DNA of 64,000 bases. It comes from Halorussus salinus (GTDB lineage: Archaea; Halobacteriota; Halobacteria; Halobacteriales; Haladaptataceae). A program made the translations under genes and the position numbers. Location of the stretch: NCBI RefSeq assembly GCF_004765815.2, contig NZ_ML974128.1, positions 124,001 through 188,000 of the forward strand. The letters are read 5' to 3'. Under the pieces are notes generated by a model. That model was not told where the DNA came from, did no database searches, and was given only the letters and a program-made list of their open reading frames with translations. This document shows, piece after piece, positions 52,506 to 61,338 of the stretch (position 1 is its first letter; each line of letters starts with the position of its first letter).

Positions 52506-53233
52506 TGGACCTCACCGTCGCGTGGTTCTGGCTCGGCGCTCTCGGCATGACGGTCGGGACGGTCTACCCGCTGTGGCGGTTCGCCACCGACCGCAAGTAC
52601 GCGACCTACTACGCGGTGCTGGCGGGCGTGACCGGGTTCGCCGCGGCGGCGTACCTCGCGATGGCGTTGGGCGTCGGGAAGGTCGCTGTCGGCGACGCCT
52701 CCCTGTTCCTGCCCCGGTATCTCGACTGGCTGGTGACGACGCCCCTGCTGGTGCTGTACCTCGGGATGCTCTGTCGCCCCGACAAGCGGACCTACGCCGC
52801 GCTGGTCGGCGTGGACGTGCTGGTCATCGGGTCGGGCGTGGCCGCGGGCCTGCTGTCGGAGCCGTACAGCTACGGCGCGTACCTGCTGGGCTGTGTCGCC
52901 TACGTCGGCCTCCTGTACCTGCTCGTGAGCGTCCTCCCCCGGCAGGCGACCCTCCACGGCGACCGCGTGACCGCGGTGTTCACGAAGCTCCGGAATCTCA
53001 CGGTGGTCCTCTGGACCATCTACCCGGTGGTCTGGCTCCTCGGCCCGCTCGGCGTCGGCCTGCTACAGGTCGGGACCGAGGTGATGGTCGTGACCTACCT
53101 CGACCTCATCAGTAAGGTCGGGTTCGTGTTCATGGCCGTCAACGGGGCCGACGCGCTCGACCAACTCCGGACCGAGGAGGCGCTGACCGACCCCGCGGAC
53201 GCCGGTGACGGACCCGCGACCGCGGCGGACTGA
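52505..53233 (+). CDS. sop2: Sensory rhodopsin II (phoborhodopsin)
   Basis: A 242-residue microbial rhodopsin with seven helices. Asp74 (counterion, NpSRII Asp75) is in LPRYLDWLVTTP, the proton-donor position is Tyr rather than Asp, and Lys204 binds retinal in YLDLISKVGF. Tyr198 and Tyr173 correspond to NpSRII Tyr199 and Tyr174. The position corresponding to the signalling Thr204 is Ser203. ATG overlaps the transducer stop (TGATG). Function: blue-light photophobic sensing via the transducer. Confidence 0.92.
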   Translation: MDLTVAWFWLGALGMTVGTVYPLWRFATDRKYATYYAVLAGVTGFAAAAYLAMALGVGKVAVGDASLFLPRYLDWLVTTPLLVLYLGMLCRPDKRTYAALVGVDVLVIGSGVAAGLLSEPYSYGAYLLGCVAYVGLLYLLVSVLPRQATLHGDRVTAVFTKLRNLTVVLWTIYPVVWLLGPLGVGLLQVGTEVMVVTYLDLISKVGFVFMAVNGADALDQLRTEEALTDPADAGDGPATAAD

Positions 53234-53322
53234 GGATGCGGTGACGACGGCCAACTGACGAGCGCCCGACTGCGGCGAACCGACCACAACTCGTTTTTCG
53301 CTCGCCGTCGTCTTCCCCGCGG

Positions 53323-54156
53323 ATGGGGGAGACCGACGCCGCAGTCCGAGAGAGCGACGAGCGCGACCACGAACACGAGCATCGGAGCCGCTGGCCCATC
53401 GTCGCGGCCGGGGGCGCGGCGGTCCTCTACGTCGGGGCCGCGCTCGCGCTCGCCGGAAGCCGGGCCGACATCTTCCCGGAGTCGGTCGGGGTCGGCATCG
53501 CCGTCGTCGGGTTCGCCGTCCTCACCGGCGGACTGGTCGGGTGGCTCCGCGAGGCGTTCCTCAGCGACTACTGGGCGAGTGCCGCGAGCGAGCGCAAGCG
53601 CCGGGCCTACCGCGCGACGATGGCCGTCTTCCTCGTGACCGACGTGGCGACGTTCGGCGCGGGGTTCGCCTACTACTTTTGGGTCCGGGTCGGAACGTGG
53701 CCGCCGGGCGAACTGCCGGAACTCCTCGGGTCGCTCGTGTTGGTCAACACCGGCCTACTGGTCCTGTCGAGTTTCACGCTCCACTTCGCGCACACGGCGC
53801 TCCACGACGGGAACAGACGCCGGTTCCTCGCGCTGTTGGGCGTGACGTTCGCACTCGGGGCCGCGTTCCTCGGCGGACAGGTTCTCGAATACGAGGTGTT
53901 CGTCGTCGAGGAGGGCTTCACCCTGACCAGCGGCGTGTTCGCCTCGGCGTTCTTCGGGTTGACGGGTCTCCACGGTCTCCACGTCACGCTCGGCGTGGTT
54001 CTGATCGGGATTCTCCTCTGGCGCGCGCTCCGTGGCCAGTACGACGCCGAGCGCGACACCTCGGTCTCGACGGTCTCGCTGTACTGGCACTTCGTGGACG
54101 CGGTGTGGCTGTTCTTGGTCGCGGTGCTGTACGTCGGTGCGGAGGTCTCGCTCTGA
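53323..54156 (+). CDS. coxC: Heme-copper oxidase subunit III
   Basis: A 277-residue protein with seven predicted helices. Features of subunit III are VATFGAGFAYYFWVRVGTWPP, FTLHFAHTALHDGNRRRF, EYEVFVVEEGFTLTSGVF and the C-terminal LHGLHVTLGVVLIGI, SLYWHFVDAVWLFLVAVLY. The N-terminal 25 residues are hydrophilic and His-rich. It is oriented convergently with the coxA gene and follows the phototaxis operon by 90 bp. Confidence 0.9.
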   Translation: MGETDAAVRESDERDHEHEHRSRWPIVAAGGAAVLYVGAALALAGSRADIFPESVGVGIAVVGFAVLTGGLVGWLREAFLSDYWASAASERKRRAYRATMAVFLVTDVATFGAGFAYYFWVRVGTWPPGELPELLGSLVLVNTGLLVLSSFTLHFAHTALHDGNRRRFLALLGVTFALGAAFLGGQVLEYEVFVVEEGFTLTSGVFASAFFGLTGLHGLHVTLGVVLIGILLWRALRGQYDAERDTSVSTVSLYWHFVDAVWLFLVAVLYVGAEVSL

Positions 54157-54194
54157 GTTGCCGGTCGAAGGAACGAGGAGCCGACGAGTCGCTC

Positions 54195-54254
54195 GGTCTA
54201 CTGGCCGAACGCCCGGTCTACCGGCCGAATGTCCGGCCTACCGGCCGAACCGCC
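54195..54254. repeat. 20-bp tandem repeat at the end of the adjacent gene
   Basis: Three units of GG(T/C)CTAC(T/C)GGCCGAA plus a variable tail at 54195, 54215 and 54235. The last unit contains the stop of the minus-strand gene. The unit is not a multiple of three. Confidence 0.7.
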
Positions 54255-54792
54255 CGGCGTCGCCGCGTTCGAGGAGTCGCCGGTACGCGGGCGGCGTGAG
54301 GACGCCCCCGATTCCGAGCAGGATGGCGACCAGTCCGAGCGGCAGGACGAGCGGGTCCACGCCGAGACACTCGACCGACGAGACGACGGTGACGTAGTAG
54401 GTCGTCCCGTCGAGGCTGACGAGCGCGCCGCGTTCGAAGGCCTCGCGGTTGGCGAGTGCCCCGCGCACGTCCGCCTGTCCGCCCGGTTCCGCGAGCGCGC
54501 GCTCGACGGCGCTCCGCTCGGCGGGCGAGAGGTCCTGCGCGTCGAGTCTGGCCAGCACCGGACTCGTCGCACCCGGCCCGGAGCCCGCGCCCGTCGCGGC
54601 GGGCGGTTCGGAGACCCCGATGGTCGGGTTGCCGCAGAGGCCGAACTCTGCTTGGACGACGGCGTACCCGCCGAGGACGCTCCCCGCGATGCCGACCGAG
54701 ACCAGTAGCGCGCCGACGAGGGGCGCGCCGTAGGTCAGCAGGGCACCCCGCGCGGTCCGGTCGGTCCGGGGCGGGCCGGGCGTCTCGCTCAC
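54238..54792 (-). CDS. Membrane protein of the oxidase locus, unknown
   Basis: A 184-residue protein, GTG start, with a helix near residues 20-45 and another near 147-165, and an extracellular middle of about 100 residues containing two cysteines (FGLCGN and VECLGV). It follows coxA via two tiny in-frame coupled ORFs (overlapping GTGA junctions), so it is probably translated from the coxA transcript. Role in oxidase assembly is inferred only from position. Confidence 0.65.
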   Translation of the reverse strand: MSETPGPPRTDRTARGALLTYGAPLVGALLVSVGIAGSVLGGYAVVQAEFGLCGNPTIGVSEPPAATGAGSGPGATSPVLARLDAQDLSPAERSAVERALAEPGGQADVRGALANREAFERGALVSLDGTTYYVTVVSSVECLGVDPLVLPLGLVAILLGIGGVLTPPAYRRLLERGDAGRFGR

Positions 54793-54859
54793 GGCGACTC
54801 ACCTCTCCGGTCGCGGTCACTCACGGCGACCAACCTCCCGAGTCGCGGGTCCCGCTCAT
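54789..54859 (-). other. Two coupled mini-ORFs between coxA and the next gene
   Basis: Read on the minus strand: an ATG at 54859 overlapping the coxA stop (ATGA) opens MSGTRDSGGWSP; its TGA overlaps a GTG at 54824 (GTGA) opening MSDRDRRGESP; its TGA overlaps the GTG of the following gene (GTGA). The repeated junction arises from a 30-bp-spaced direct repeat of TCACGGCGAC. May be chance, or a small relay of coupled translation. Confidence 0.35.
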
Positions 54860-57123
54860 CGCTCGACACCCCGGAGCGACACCGCCTGAATCGTCGCGGC
54901 CAGCCCGAACCCGTAGAGCCAGTGGGCGACGAGCGTGAACACGACGTAGCCGACCAGCGCGAGGCCCGACTGGCCCGAGTAGAACGCGACGAGGAACCCG
55001 GCCGAGACGATGGTCGCGTACGAGAGTCCGCGGACGACGAGGACTCGCCCCGGCAGGTACGACGCCAAGGCGACGAACAACAGCGCCCACGTCGTCATCC
55101 CGCCCGCCAGAAACAGGCCGTACCCCAACGCGATGCTCCGGGGCAACCCGACCAGTTCCGAGAGGTCGGCGAACGCCGCGAGGTCGAAGACGCCGATGAT
55201 GGTCGCGGGGAAGAGGACCCCCGACAGCAGGAGCGTGCCGACTAGTCCGCCGAGCGCCGCGACCGCGGCGTTGTCCCGAACCGCGCCCGTAACCGAGGTG
55301 ATGTCGGTCAGCACCTGCGGGGTCCCCTCGCCCGGTTCGGTCGCCGCGGCCGAGCGGGTCTCCTCGGGTTCGGTCGGTTCGATGGCGTACTTCCGTTCGA
55401 GTTGCTCCTCGAACCACTGCCACTCGCGGGTGAACTGCTCGGTTTCCTTCAGATTCCACACGTCCGCCGAGCGCACCGGCTGGCCGTTCCACGCCGACCA
55501 GACCATGTTGTAGAGCCACAGCAGGACGCTGATACCGATGAGGAACGCGCCGATAGTGGCGACCTGCTGGACCGGTGCGAACATCTCGGGGTAGACCGCG
55601 TGTCTGCGCGGCAGTTCCATGAACCCCAACACGATGAGCGACCCGAACGTGACGACCGCGCCGAACACCAGCAGGACCGATTGGAACAGCGCGAGTTCCC
55701 GGTCGTAGAGCCGTCCGGTGACGATGGGGTACCAGTAGTAGCTCGCGGCGAACATCATCAGCGGGATGATGCCCATCAGAATCATGTGGAAGTGGCCGAC
55801 GACGTAGTAGGTCCCGTGGTAGAGCAGGTCCACCGGAATGGCCGCCAGAAAGACGCCCGTGACCCCGCCGACGACGAACATCCCGATGGAACTGACACAG
55901 AGGACCATCGGCGCGGTGAGCCGGACCGTCCCGTCCCAGATAGTCGTCAGCCAGTTGAACACCTTGATGGCGGAGGGTACCGCGATGGCGATGGAGACGA
56001 ACATGAAACTCGCCCGGACGCGCGGGTCGATTCCGGTGGCGAACATGTGGTGTGCCCACACGCCGAATGAGAGGACCCCGATGGCCAGCGTCGAGTAGAC
56101 GATGTACTTGAACCCGAAGAGGGCGCGCCGGGAGAACTTCGGGAGGATGAAGCTCATCAGCCCCGTCGCTGGCAGGAAGATGATGTAGACCTCGGGGTGG
56201 CCGAAGTACCAGAAGAGGTGTTGCCACAGCAGCGGACCGCCGCCGTCCACGGTGAAGAACGTCGTCCCAAAGTTCCGGTCGAGGAGCAACATCACGAGCG
56301 CGCTCCCGAGCAAGGGGAACGCAAAGATGACGATGCCGCTCGTCGTGAGCATCGTCCACGAGAAGATGTCGAGGGTCTCCCACTCCACCGAGGAGCCGCG
56401 TTCGTAGACGATGGTCACGACGAAGTTGATAGCGCCCAAGACCGTGCCGATGCCGCTGAGGTGGAGTCCCAGCAGGAGCAAATCGACCTGCGGGTTCTCA
56501 ACCGTAATCGACAGCGGCGTGTACATCGTCCACCCGACGCCGGGTGCTTCGATGGTCTGGAAGAACCGAACCACCTCCGCGAGCGCGTCGGGCGCGAGGA
56601 GTCCGAGGAACTGCCCCGACACCTGCGAGAGGAGTCCGGCCCGAGCGAGCAGGAGCGCGGGCGGGAGCAACCAGAAGCCGATGGCGTTGACCCGCGGGAA
56701 GGCCATGTCCTCGGCGTCCACCAGCAGCGGGAGGAAGTAGTTCCCGATGCCGAAGAAGACGGGCGTCACGAAGAAAAACAGCATCGTCAGCCCGTGGGTC
56801 GTAAAGAGCGCGTTGTAGGTGCTTTCCGACCAGATGTCGGCGGCGGGCGTCAGCAGTTCGGTCCGCATCATCATCCCGTCGATGCCGCCCCACACCGCCG
56901 CGAACGTGCCGAACGCGATGTAGAGCAGGCCCACGTCGCGGTGGTTCGTCGTCGTCGTCCACCGGACGATGCCAGCGGTCAGCGCCTCCCTGTCGAACCA
57001 TCCTTCGCGGCCGGGATACTCCCCGCCGTCGGCGCGCGCCCGTCTCCTCGCCCGGCGAGCGAGCGCGCCGACGCCGAACACGACCAGACAGAGCGCCGTG
57101 AACTCGACTGTCGGGCCGTTCAT
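54856..57123 (-). CDS. coxA: Heme-copper oxidase subunit I with C-terminal extension
   Basis: A 755-residue subunit I of an A-type terminal oxidase. Ligands: His110 (heme a), His309 with cross-linked Tyr313 in GHPEVY (CuB), His358-His359 (CuB), His444 (high-spin heme) and His446 (low-spin heme). After the 12-helix core (to about residue 560) comes a linker and a C-terminal domain with four more predicted helices (about 600-750), possibly DUF6789-like (low confidence). Start at 57123 (MNGPTVEFTALCLVV) is chosen for composition. Divergent from coxB across 243 bp. Confidence 0.92.
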   Translation of the reverse strand: MNGPTVEFTALCLVVFGVGALARRARRRARADGGEYPGREGWFDREALTAGIVRWTTTTNHRDVGLLYIAFGTFAAVWGGIDGMMMRTELLTPAADIWSESTYNALFTTHGLTMLFFFVTPVFFGIGNYFLPLLVDAEDMAFPRVNAIGFWLLPPALLLARAGLLSQVSGQFLGLLAPDALAEVVRFFQTIEAPGVGWTMYTPLSITVENPQVDLLLLGLHLSGIGTVLGAINFVVTIVYERGSSVEWETLDIFSWTMLTTSGIVIFAFPLLGSALVMLLLDRNFGTTFFTVDGGGPLLWQHLFWYFGHPEVYIIFLPATGLMSFILPKFSRRALFGFKYIVYSTLAIGVLSFGVWAHHMFATGIDPRVRASFMFVSIAIAVPSAIKVFNWLTTIWDGTVRLTAPMVLCVSSIGMFVVGGVTGVFLAAIPVDLLYHGTYYVVGHFHMILMGIIPLMMFAASYYWYPIVTGRLYDRELALFQSVLLVFGAVVTFGSLIVLGFMELPRRHAVYPEMFAPVQQVATIGAFLIGISVLLWLYNMVWSAWNGQPVRSADVWNLKETEQFTREWQWFEEQLERKYAIEPTEPEETRSAAATEPGEGTPQVLTDITSVTGAVRDNAAVAALGGLVGTLLLSGVLFPATIIGVFDLAAFADLSELVGLPRSIALGYGLFLAGGMTTWALLFVALASYLPGRVLVVRGLSYATIVSAGFLVAFYSGQSGLALVGYVVFTLVAHWLYGFGLAATIQAVSLRGVER

Positions 57124-57366
57124 CGTCTCCCCGTCGCTATCGGTGTCCCCGTTCGTCCCCCACGCACGAATGCAGGGGTCGGCGCGAATCGGGATAAAAC
57201 TACAGGGCCGGACCGACCCCGACCCTCCCGCGGACCACGGGTCGGCAGTGTTACGGGTCGGCGGTATCACGAGCGGGCCGTATCGCGAATCGGGGCCACG
57301 GGCGGCACTTACTTCACGGCGTCCGTTGTCGGGGGAGTGCATGGGGACTCGACGGGGGGACACGCA

Positions 57367-58215
57367 GTGAGTCGAGAGAGCGGAGCGCGCGCGACTCGAC
57401 CGAGCGGACGCGCCGTGATACGATGGAGCGTACTCGCCGCCGGGGCACTCGTCGCGCTCGGAGTCGCCACCGTCTCACCGGTCGCCGCACAGTCGGTCAA
57501 CCGGAACCTCATCGACCAGTTGAACTTACAGCTCATCTACGTCGCCCTCCCGCTCACGCTGTTCGTGGAGGTCATCCTCGTCTACGCCGTGATTCGGTTC
57601 CGGAACAACGACGACCCCGAGCCGACCGCCGAGAACCCGACGCTGGAAGTCACGTGGACCGTGGCCACCGCCATCGTCCTCGTGTTCGTCGGCTGGTCGG
57701 CGTACAACGTGCTGGCCAGTCCGTACATCTCGCCGACGCCCGAAGTGGAGGCCGCGCCGCCGGACGTGGAACCGGACGCCGAAATCGACGTGCTGGCTTA
57801 CCAGTGGGGCTGGCAGTTCGACTACGCGGCGGCGAACGTGACGACCCAGAACCTGCTGGTCCTGCCCCGCGACGAGGACGCCCGCTTGCGCCTCAGGTCC
57901 GACGAAGTGCTTCACTCGCTGTACGTCCCGGAACTCGGACTCAAGCAGGACGTGTTTCCGGGGCAAAACACGACGATTCTGACCCGCGCGCTGGAGAACG
58001 GTCGGTATCGGGGCTACTGCACCGAGTTCTGCGGCGACGGCCACGCCCGGATGCGCGCGCAGGTGTACGTCGTGGACCCGGAGACCTACCGCCAGTGGCT
58101 CGCGGCCCACGAGGACGAACGGCTCGTGACCGCGCCGCCGAACGCGAGCGTCGGGAACGCGACCGGCGCGGCGAACGCGACCGCGGCGACGAGTCGGTTC
58201 TCCTCGCCAGCGTGA
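57367..58215 (+). CDS. coxB: Heme-copper oxidase subunit II
   Basis: A 282-residue CuA subunit. A signal peptide-like N-terminus (SVLAAGALVALGVATVSP) is followed by two membrane helices and the cupredoxin domain, with CuA ligands His183 (VLHSLYVP) and Cys218, Cys222, His226 and Met229 in CTEFCGDGHARM. Start is either GTG 57367 or GTG 57415; the longer form is annotated. A Gly/Asn/Ala-rich tail ends the protein. Divergent from coxA; dys follows 66 bp downstream. Confidence 0.92.
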   Translation: MSRESGARATRPSGRAVIRWSVLAAGALVALGVATVSPVAAQSVNRNLIDQLNLQLIYVALPLTLFVEVILVYAVIRFRNNDDPEPTAENPTLEVTWTVATAIVLVFVGWSAYNVLASPYISPTPEVEAAPPDVEPDAEIDVLAYQWGWQFDYAAANVTTQNLLVLPRDEDARLRLRSDEVLHSLYVPELGLKQDVFPGQNTTILTRALENGRYRGYCTEFCGDGHARMRAQVYVVDPETYRQWLAAHEDERLVTAPPNASVGNATGAANATAATSRFSSPA

Positions 58216-58281
58216 ACGCGACGACGGGGTGTCCGGCGCGCAAACCAAGAGATTCAACCCACTCCGCGAGGAGGCCCACGT

Positions 58282-59346
58282 ATGAGCGACGACTCTCACG
58301 ACGACCACGACGGCGACGACCACGGCCACCACGACCCCGACCGCGAGGAGTTCCACCACGACCCCATCGGCCACGCCGAGGTCCGGGCGGGGATGACCGT
58401 CGGCGAGTTGGCCGACTCGTACGGCGACGCGGGCATCGGCGCGGCCGACCTCCACGAGGCGGTGGACATCTACGCCGAGATGCTGGACGACGACGTGACC
58501 AACTTCTTCGGGTTGGCTGGCGCGATGGTCCCGACCGGGATGCGGAAAATCGTCGCCGAGTTGATTCGGGACGGCCACATCGACGCGCTGGTGACGACCG
58601 GCGCGAACCTGACCCACGACGCCATCGAGGCCATCGGCGGGAAGCACCACCACGGCACCGAGGACCCCGGCGAGGACCGGACGCTCCGGGACCACGACGA
58701 GCAGTTGCGCGACGAGGAGGTGGACCGAATCTACAACGTCTACCTGCCGCAGGAACACTTCGCGCTGTTCGAGAGCCACCTGCGCTCGGAGGTCTTCCCG
58801 CAGGTCGAGGGCGACGGAGCGGCCGACGACGGCGTGGTCAGCATCCAAGAGTTGACCGCGGCGCTCGGGAAGGCAAACAGCGAGGTCAACGACCGCGAGG
58901 CGGTCTCGGAGGGCGCGGGCATCGCGGCCGCCGCCTACGAGAACGACGTGCCCATCTACTGTCCGGCGATTCAGGACTCCGTGCTGGGCCTGCAAGCGTG
59001 GATGTACTCCCAGACCGCCGACTTCACGCTCGACGCGCTGGCGGACATGACGACCATCACCGACCAAGCGTTCGACGCCGACAAGGCGGGCGCGATGGTC
59101 GTCGGCGGCGGGGTGCCGAAGAACTACGTCCTCCAGACGATGCTGGTCTCGCCGGAGGCGTACGACTACGCGGTCCAACTGACGATGGACCCGCCACAGA
59201 CCGGCGGCCTCTCGGGCGCGACGCTGGACGAGGCCCGGTCGTGGGGGAAGTTGGAGAAGGCCGCGCGCAACGCCTCGGTCTACGCCGACGCGACCATCAC
59301 GCTCCCGCTGGTCGTCGCCGCGGCCCGCGAGCGAATCGAGGAGTAG
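58282..59346 (+). CDS. dys: Deoxyhypusine synthase
   Basis: A 354-residue enzyme that transfers a butylamine moiety from spermidine (or an agmatine-derived unit in the proposed haloarchaeal route) to Lys36 of aIF-5A. Motifs are VTTGANLTHD, MVVGGGVPKNYVLQ and the active-site lysine in SWGKLEKAAR (Lys323). The N-terminal 30 residues are His/Asp-rich, an unusual addition of unknown purpose. Its substrate gene, aIF-5A, is 13 kb away in the window. Probably cotranscribed with coxB. Confidence 0.93.
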   Translation: MSDDSHDDHDGDDHGHHDPDREEFHHDPIGHAEVRAGMTVGELADSYGDAGIGAADLHEAVDIYAEMLDDDVTNFFGLAGAMVPTGMRKIVAELIRDGHIDALVTTGANLTHDAIEAIGGKHHHGTEDPGEDRTLRDHDEQLRDEEVDRIYNVYLPQEHFALFESHLRSEVFPQVEGDGAADDGVVSIQELTAALGKANSEVNDREAVSEGAGIAAAAYENDVPIYCPAIQDSVLGLQAWMYSQTADFTLDALADMTTITDQAFDADKAGAMVVGGGVPKNYVLQTMLVSPEAYDYAVQLTMDPPQTGGLSGATLDEARSWGKLEKAARNASVYADATITLPLVVAAARERIEE

Positions 59347-59643
59347 TCACCGCGCTTCCGGTTTCCGGGCGCTCGGCGACGCAACCGCCAGCAGACGCTC
59401 GGTGACACGAACAGCAGTTTGGGTGGACTGAAAGGGGCCGCCCGCTCGCGGGTCGGAGACCCGTGGTCGTCTCCGCGACCGCTATCGGCAAGGGAACGCG
59501 AGCGGAGCGAACGTGACCGCCGACGATATGTCGCGGAGCGACCGCGAGCGGGCGGGGGCTTTCTACGACTTTACTGCGTTATTCCCGACTCTCGCTCTCG
59601 CATTGATTCAGGTAACCGGGACGAAATAGACCGCAAGAATGCT
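59347..59643. other. Intergenic region holding structured element copy B
   Basis: The region between convergent genes contains the GAAAG...CTTTC hairpin element at 59425-59576 (listed separately) and no reading frame worth calling. The remainder is GC-rich sequence and an AT-rich patch near 59580-59640. Confidence 0.5.
59425..59576 (+). ncRNA. Candidate structured RNA/repeat element (copy B)
   Basis: Seen directly: GGACT then GAAAG (59430-59434), 5 nt, a 12-bp stem GCCCGCTCGCGG (59440-59451), a 90-nt loop, the complement CCGCGAGCGGGC (59542-59553), 5 nt, CTTTC (59559-59563), then TACGACTTTACTG. Copy A at 34546 shares this layout. Transcription is unproven. Confidence 0.4.
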
Positions 59644-59946
59644 CTAAATCACGTCGTCGGGGTCGTGCAGGTCGGCCATCCGCGCGGCCTCGGCGGCGTA
59701 CTGCTCGCGGTCGTCGGGGTCGTCCACGGTGCCGAGGTTGTCCGCGGGCACGGAGAGCGCCGCCGTGGTGTCGCGCTCGTCGGTGAAACTGGTCAGCGCG
59801 CGCTCCTTCCGGAAGTACCGGTCGCCATCGGGCGTCGCGTACACCAAGATGACGAGATTCTGTTCGTCGTCGGAGTAGGTGCGCTCTACGAGCCAGACGC
59901 GGGTCTCCTCGGCGCTCTCGCGGTCTGTGTCGGTATCTGTCGCCAT
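59644..59946 (-). CDS. Small acidic protein, unknown
   Basis: A 100-residue frame, starting MATDTDTDRESAEETRVWLV. It has a basic-acidic mix with TYSDDEQNLVILVYATPDGD and RYFRKERALTSF, and a C-terminal acidic tail. Family not recognised; cytosolic by composition. The ATG at 59946 is chosen; an extension to 60003 would add unlike residues. Convergent with dys via the structured element. Confidence 0.65.
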   Translation of the reverse strand: MATDTDTDRESAEETRVWLVERTYSDDEQNLVILVYATPDGDRYFRKERALTSFTDERDTTAALSVPADNLGTVDDPDDREQYAAEAARMADLHDPDDVI

Positions 59947-60058
59947 GACAGGGACTACGGTAGACGCGGGGTTAGGCGTTGTGTGGAAACACCGACTGGG
60001 CACGCGCTTGAACTGCGGAAATCTTCACGTTCGTCTGGGGCGTGTCGGGAGACAGAGC

Positions 60059-61273
60059 ATGTCCGAGGAGACCGGTGCGACGACCGGCGAAGTGAAGACC
60101 GAGGCCGAAGTCGAGACCGAGCCCGGAGACACGATGTGGGAGCGCGGACGGGTGAACGAGGCGAAGCTCTGGCTCCTCATCGAGGCCAATCGGGGCGTCG
60201 TGACCGTGGTGGGACTCGTCGGGCTGTTCGGCGGGTTGCTGGCGCTCTCGACGTTCGGGCCGAGTAGCGTCGAGAAGTTGCTCGGGTCCGACGAACTCTC
60301 GACGCTGTTCGCGTCCATCGTGGGGGCAATCATCACGAGCGTCACGCTCATCCTCACCATCACCCAACTGGTCATCTCCCAAGAGGTCGGGTCGCTGGGC
60401 GACCAGAGCGAGCGCCTGCACGAGCAAAAGGAGTTCCGCGAGCGGGTCGAGGAGACCGCCGACCTCGACGTGAGTCCGACCGAACCGGCGACGTTCTTCC
60501 GGGCGCTCCTGCGAGCGACCGAGCAGGAAGCGCGGGTACTCCGCGAGGAGGTCGCCCGCCGGGAAGCGGAGGCGGACGAGCCAGCGAACCGCGGGGACGG
60601 GTCCGGCGAGGGGGTGGCCGCCGCATCCGCGGCGGCGGACGGCGCGTCGGTGGCCGACGACCCGTCAGGAGCCGACGACTCCTCGGTAACCGACGACTCC
60701 TCGGTAGCCGACGACCTCCGGCCGCTGGCGGCGTTCGCCGACAGCATCGCCGAGGAGTGCCGACTCGTCGAAGAAGACCTCAAGGACGAGGAGTTCGGCA
60801 CCTTCACCGTCGTCACCGCGGTTCTGAACTTCAACTACTCGCGGAAGATAAACGACGCCAGACGCCTGCGTCGGGAGTACGGCGACCGACTCTCGGAGTC
60901 GGGCGAGGCGGCGCTCTCGGACCTGATGGACCTGTTGGAACTGTTCGGCCCGACGCGGGGGTTCTTCAAGTCGCTGTACTTCCAGTGGGAACTCATCAAC
61001 GTCTCGCGGGGGATGGTGTACGCCGCGCTCCCCGGTCTCGTCGTCGCGGCGTACCTCATCCTCACGTTCGACGCGCCGCAAGTGGACGGGACCCTGTTCG
61101 GCGTGGAGAACCTCTACCTGCTGGTGAGCGCGGCGTACGCGTTGACGCTCGCGCCGTTCGTCCTCCTGCTGGTCTACGTCCTGCGGATTCTGACGGTCCT
61201 CAAGCGGACGCTCGCGCCGGGGTCGTTCGTCCTCCGGGGAACCGACCGCGACGAGTCGCTTCGGTGGGAGTGA
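60059..61273 (+). CDS. Haloarchaeal multi-helix membrane protein
   Basis: A 404-residue protein with two predicted helices near 45-75 and 80-105, a large acidic cytosolic loop (about 110-310) with a short tandem Ser/Val/Ala/Asp tract, and two helices near 325-350 and 360-390. The start MSEETGATTGEVK follows no clear promoter. No family identified. A SprT-like gene follows 65 bp downstream. Confidence 0.7.
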   Translation: MSEETGATTGEVKTEAEVETEPGDTMWERGRVNEAKLWLLIEANRGVVTVVGLVGLFGGLLALSTFGPSSVEKLLGSDELSTLFASIVGAIITSVTLILTITQLVISQEVGSLGDQSERLHEQKEFRERVEETADLDVSPTEPATFFRALLRATEQEARVLREEVARREAEADEPANRGDGSGEGVAAASAAADGASVADDPSGADDSSVTDDSSVADDLRPLAAFADSIAEECRLVEEDLKDEEFGTFTVVTAVLNFNYSRKINDARRLRREYGDRLSESGEAALSDLMDLLELFGPTRGFFKSLYFQWELINVSRGMVYAALPGLVVAAYLILTFDAPQVDGTLFGVENLYLLVSAAYALTLAPFVLLLVYVLRILTVLKRTLAPGSFVLRGTDRDESLRWE

Positions 61274-61338
61274 CGCGACGCTCGGCGCTCGGGAAACGCT
61301 CTTGAGGAGGGCGTCCGACGACCCACCAACGAGGCCTC

